Source: Edaphobacter sp. 4G125 (GTDB lineage: Bacteria > Acidobacteriota > Terriglobia > Terriglobales > Acidobacteriaceae). From it: a stretch of DNA of 64,000 bases. Below the pieces are notes generated by a model, which saw only the letters and a program-made list of their open reading frames with translations, made no database searches and was not told the DNA's origin. Below are positions 60,743 through 64,000 of the stretch, piece after piece. Where the stretch lies: positions 1,361,501-1,425,500 of the forward strand of contig NZ_CP060393.1 of NCBI RefSeq assembly GCF_014274685.1, in the 5' to 3' direction. The stretch's first letter is position 1. Every line of letters begins with the position of its first letter. The translations under genes and the position numbers were made by a program.

Positions 60743-60794
60743 ACACAAGATGTTGTGCTTTATACTTGACATACCCTATAGGCGGCGTTACTTT
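60743..60794 (+). promoter_or_regulatory. nrdJ promoter with candidate NrdR box
   Basis: TTGACA (60766-60771), a 17-base spacer and TACTTT (60789-60794) form a strong promoter. Eight bases upstream is ACACAAGATGTTGTGC (60743-60758), an inverted repeat close to the NrdR box ACACWATATATTGTGT. A weaker inverted repeat, CTCTT-GTA-AAGAG (60713-60725), is centred about 31 bases further upstream, the spacing known for paired NrdR boxes. The transcript would have a leader of about 225 bases. Confidence 0.65.
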
Positions 60795-61027
60795 CACGAC
60801 TGCAAGTAAAACGTGAGATCTCGTTGAGGCCACGCCAAATGAGTTCCGCCTGACTTCAGCCCGTTGCTTCTAAGGTTTGCGCCAGTTCGTTGACGCGCCA
60901 TCGTCCCAACGCCCTGAAGCCCCCAAAAGACCCGCCTCGCCTCATTTTATGAGCCCGAGGCCAAGCACAAACCGGAGACGACAGTCGCTCCGGGCATCCA
61001 ATTTAAAAGAAGGAGCCAGCTCCCCCA

Positions 61028-64000
<2,973 letters not shown>

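Noticed and set aside
60795..61027. Possible cobalamin riboswitch in the nrdJ leader
   Set aside because: No B12-box-like segment was found, only a long leader with minor inverted repeats.

Overview
The window looks like a chromosomal segment of an acidobacterium of the Terriglobus/Granulicella/Edaphobacter type (Acidobacteriota, class Terriglobia). This is inferred from family content, not from a search. Pointers are two secreted VWFA-related proteins of the acidobacterial type, three tandem beta-propeller lipoproteins, a Kelch/NHL secreted protein, M13 and M1 secreted peptidases, a class II (B12-type) ribonucleotide reductase, GC-rich codons and frequent TTG starts. No rRNA, tRNA, CRISPR array, phage or insertion sequence was seen.

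Layout. 1-5.4 kb: 3' part of a Kelch/NHL secreted protein, an EamA permease and two divergent VWFA proteins. 5.7-13.0 kb: a histidine operon read leftward (hisL leader, hisI, hisG, hisD, hisC, hisB, hisH, a lipoyl-like gene, hisF, hisA) with a complete attenuator: strong promoter, His-rich leader peptide and intrinsic terminator. A silent-substituted second copy of the hisF start lies just before hisF. 13.1-23.7 kb: ComEA-like protein, PDZ-GAF-SpoIIE phosphatase, LecA/LssY-type secreted protein, the SAM cycle genes ahcY and metK around an MFS permease and Ada, and a short RodZ-like protein. 24-36 kb: envelope genes, namely a polysaccharide polymerase-like protein, an FtsX-type permease, a GT39-like enzyme, an MCE protein, an M13 peptidase and the three lipoproteins. 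36-42 kb: acyltransferase, pyrH, a fragment of rtcB, tsf, rpsB, rpsI, rplM. 42-44.4 kb: GT-C membrane protein, acpS and a small unknown.

44.4-48.9 kb is the most interesting part: a four-gene leftward cluster encoding a large Ser/Asn/Ala-rich secreted protein with two matching Asn/Val-rich repeats, a small secreted companion, a C39-type cysteine peptidase and an outer-membrane beta-barrel with an N-terminal coiled coil. This is the architecture of the Pseudomonas functional amyloid (Fap) system (FapC/FapB, FapD, FapF). A near-consensus sigma-54 promoter lies upstream, both secreted subunits carry the same DKVTA motif resembling a C39 leader cleavage site, and a perfect 15-bp hairpin separates the two subunit genes.

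49-64 kb: a small membrane protein, a LolD/MacB-type ATPase, a TonB-domain protein, an M1 peptidase, CorA, a bestrophin overlapping a beta-carbonic anhydrase, a redoxin, a Dabb protein, an HNH nuclease, a large patatin-like membrane protein, and the start of nrdJ with a strong promoter and a candidate NrdR box.
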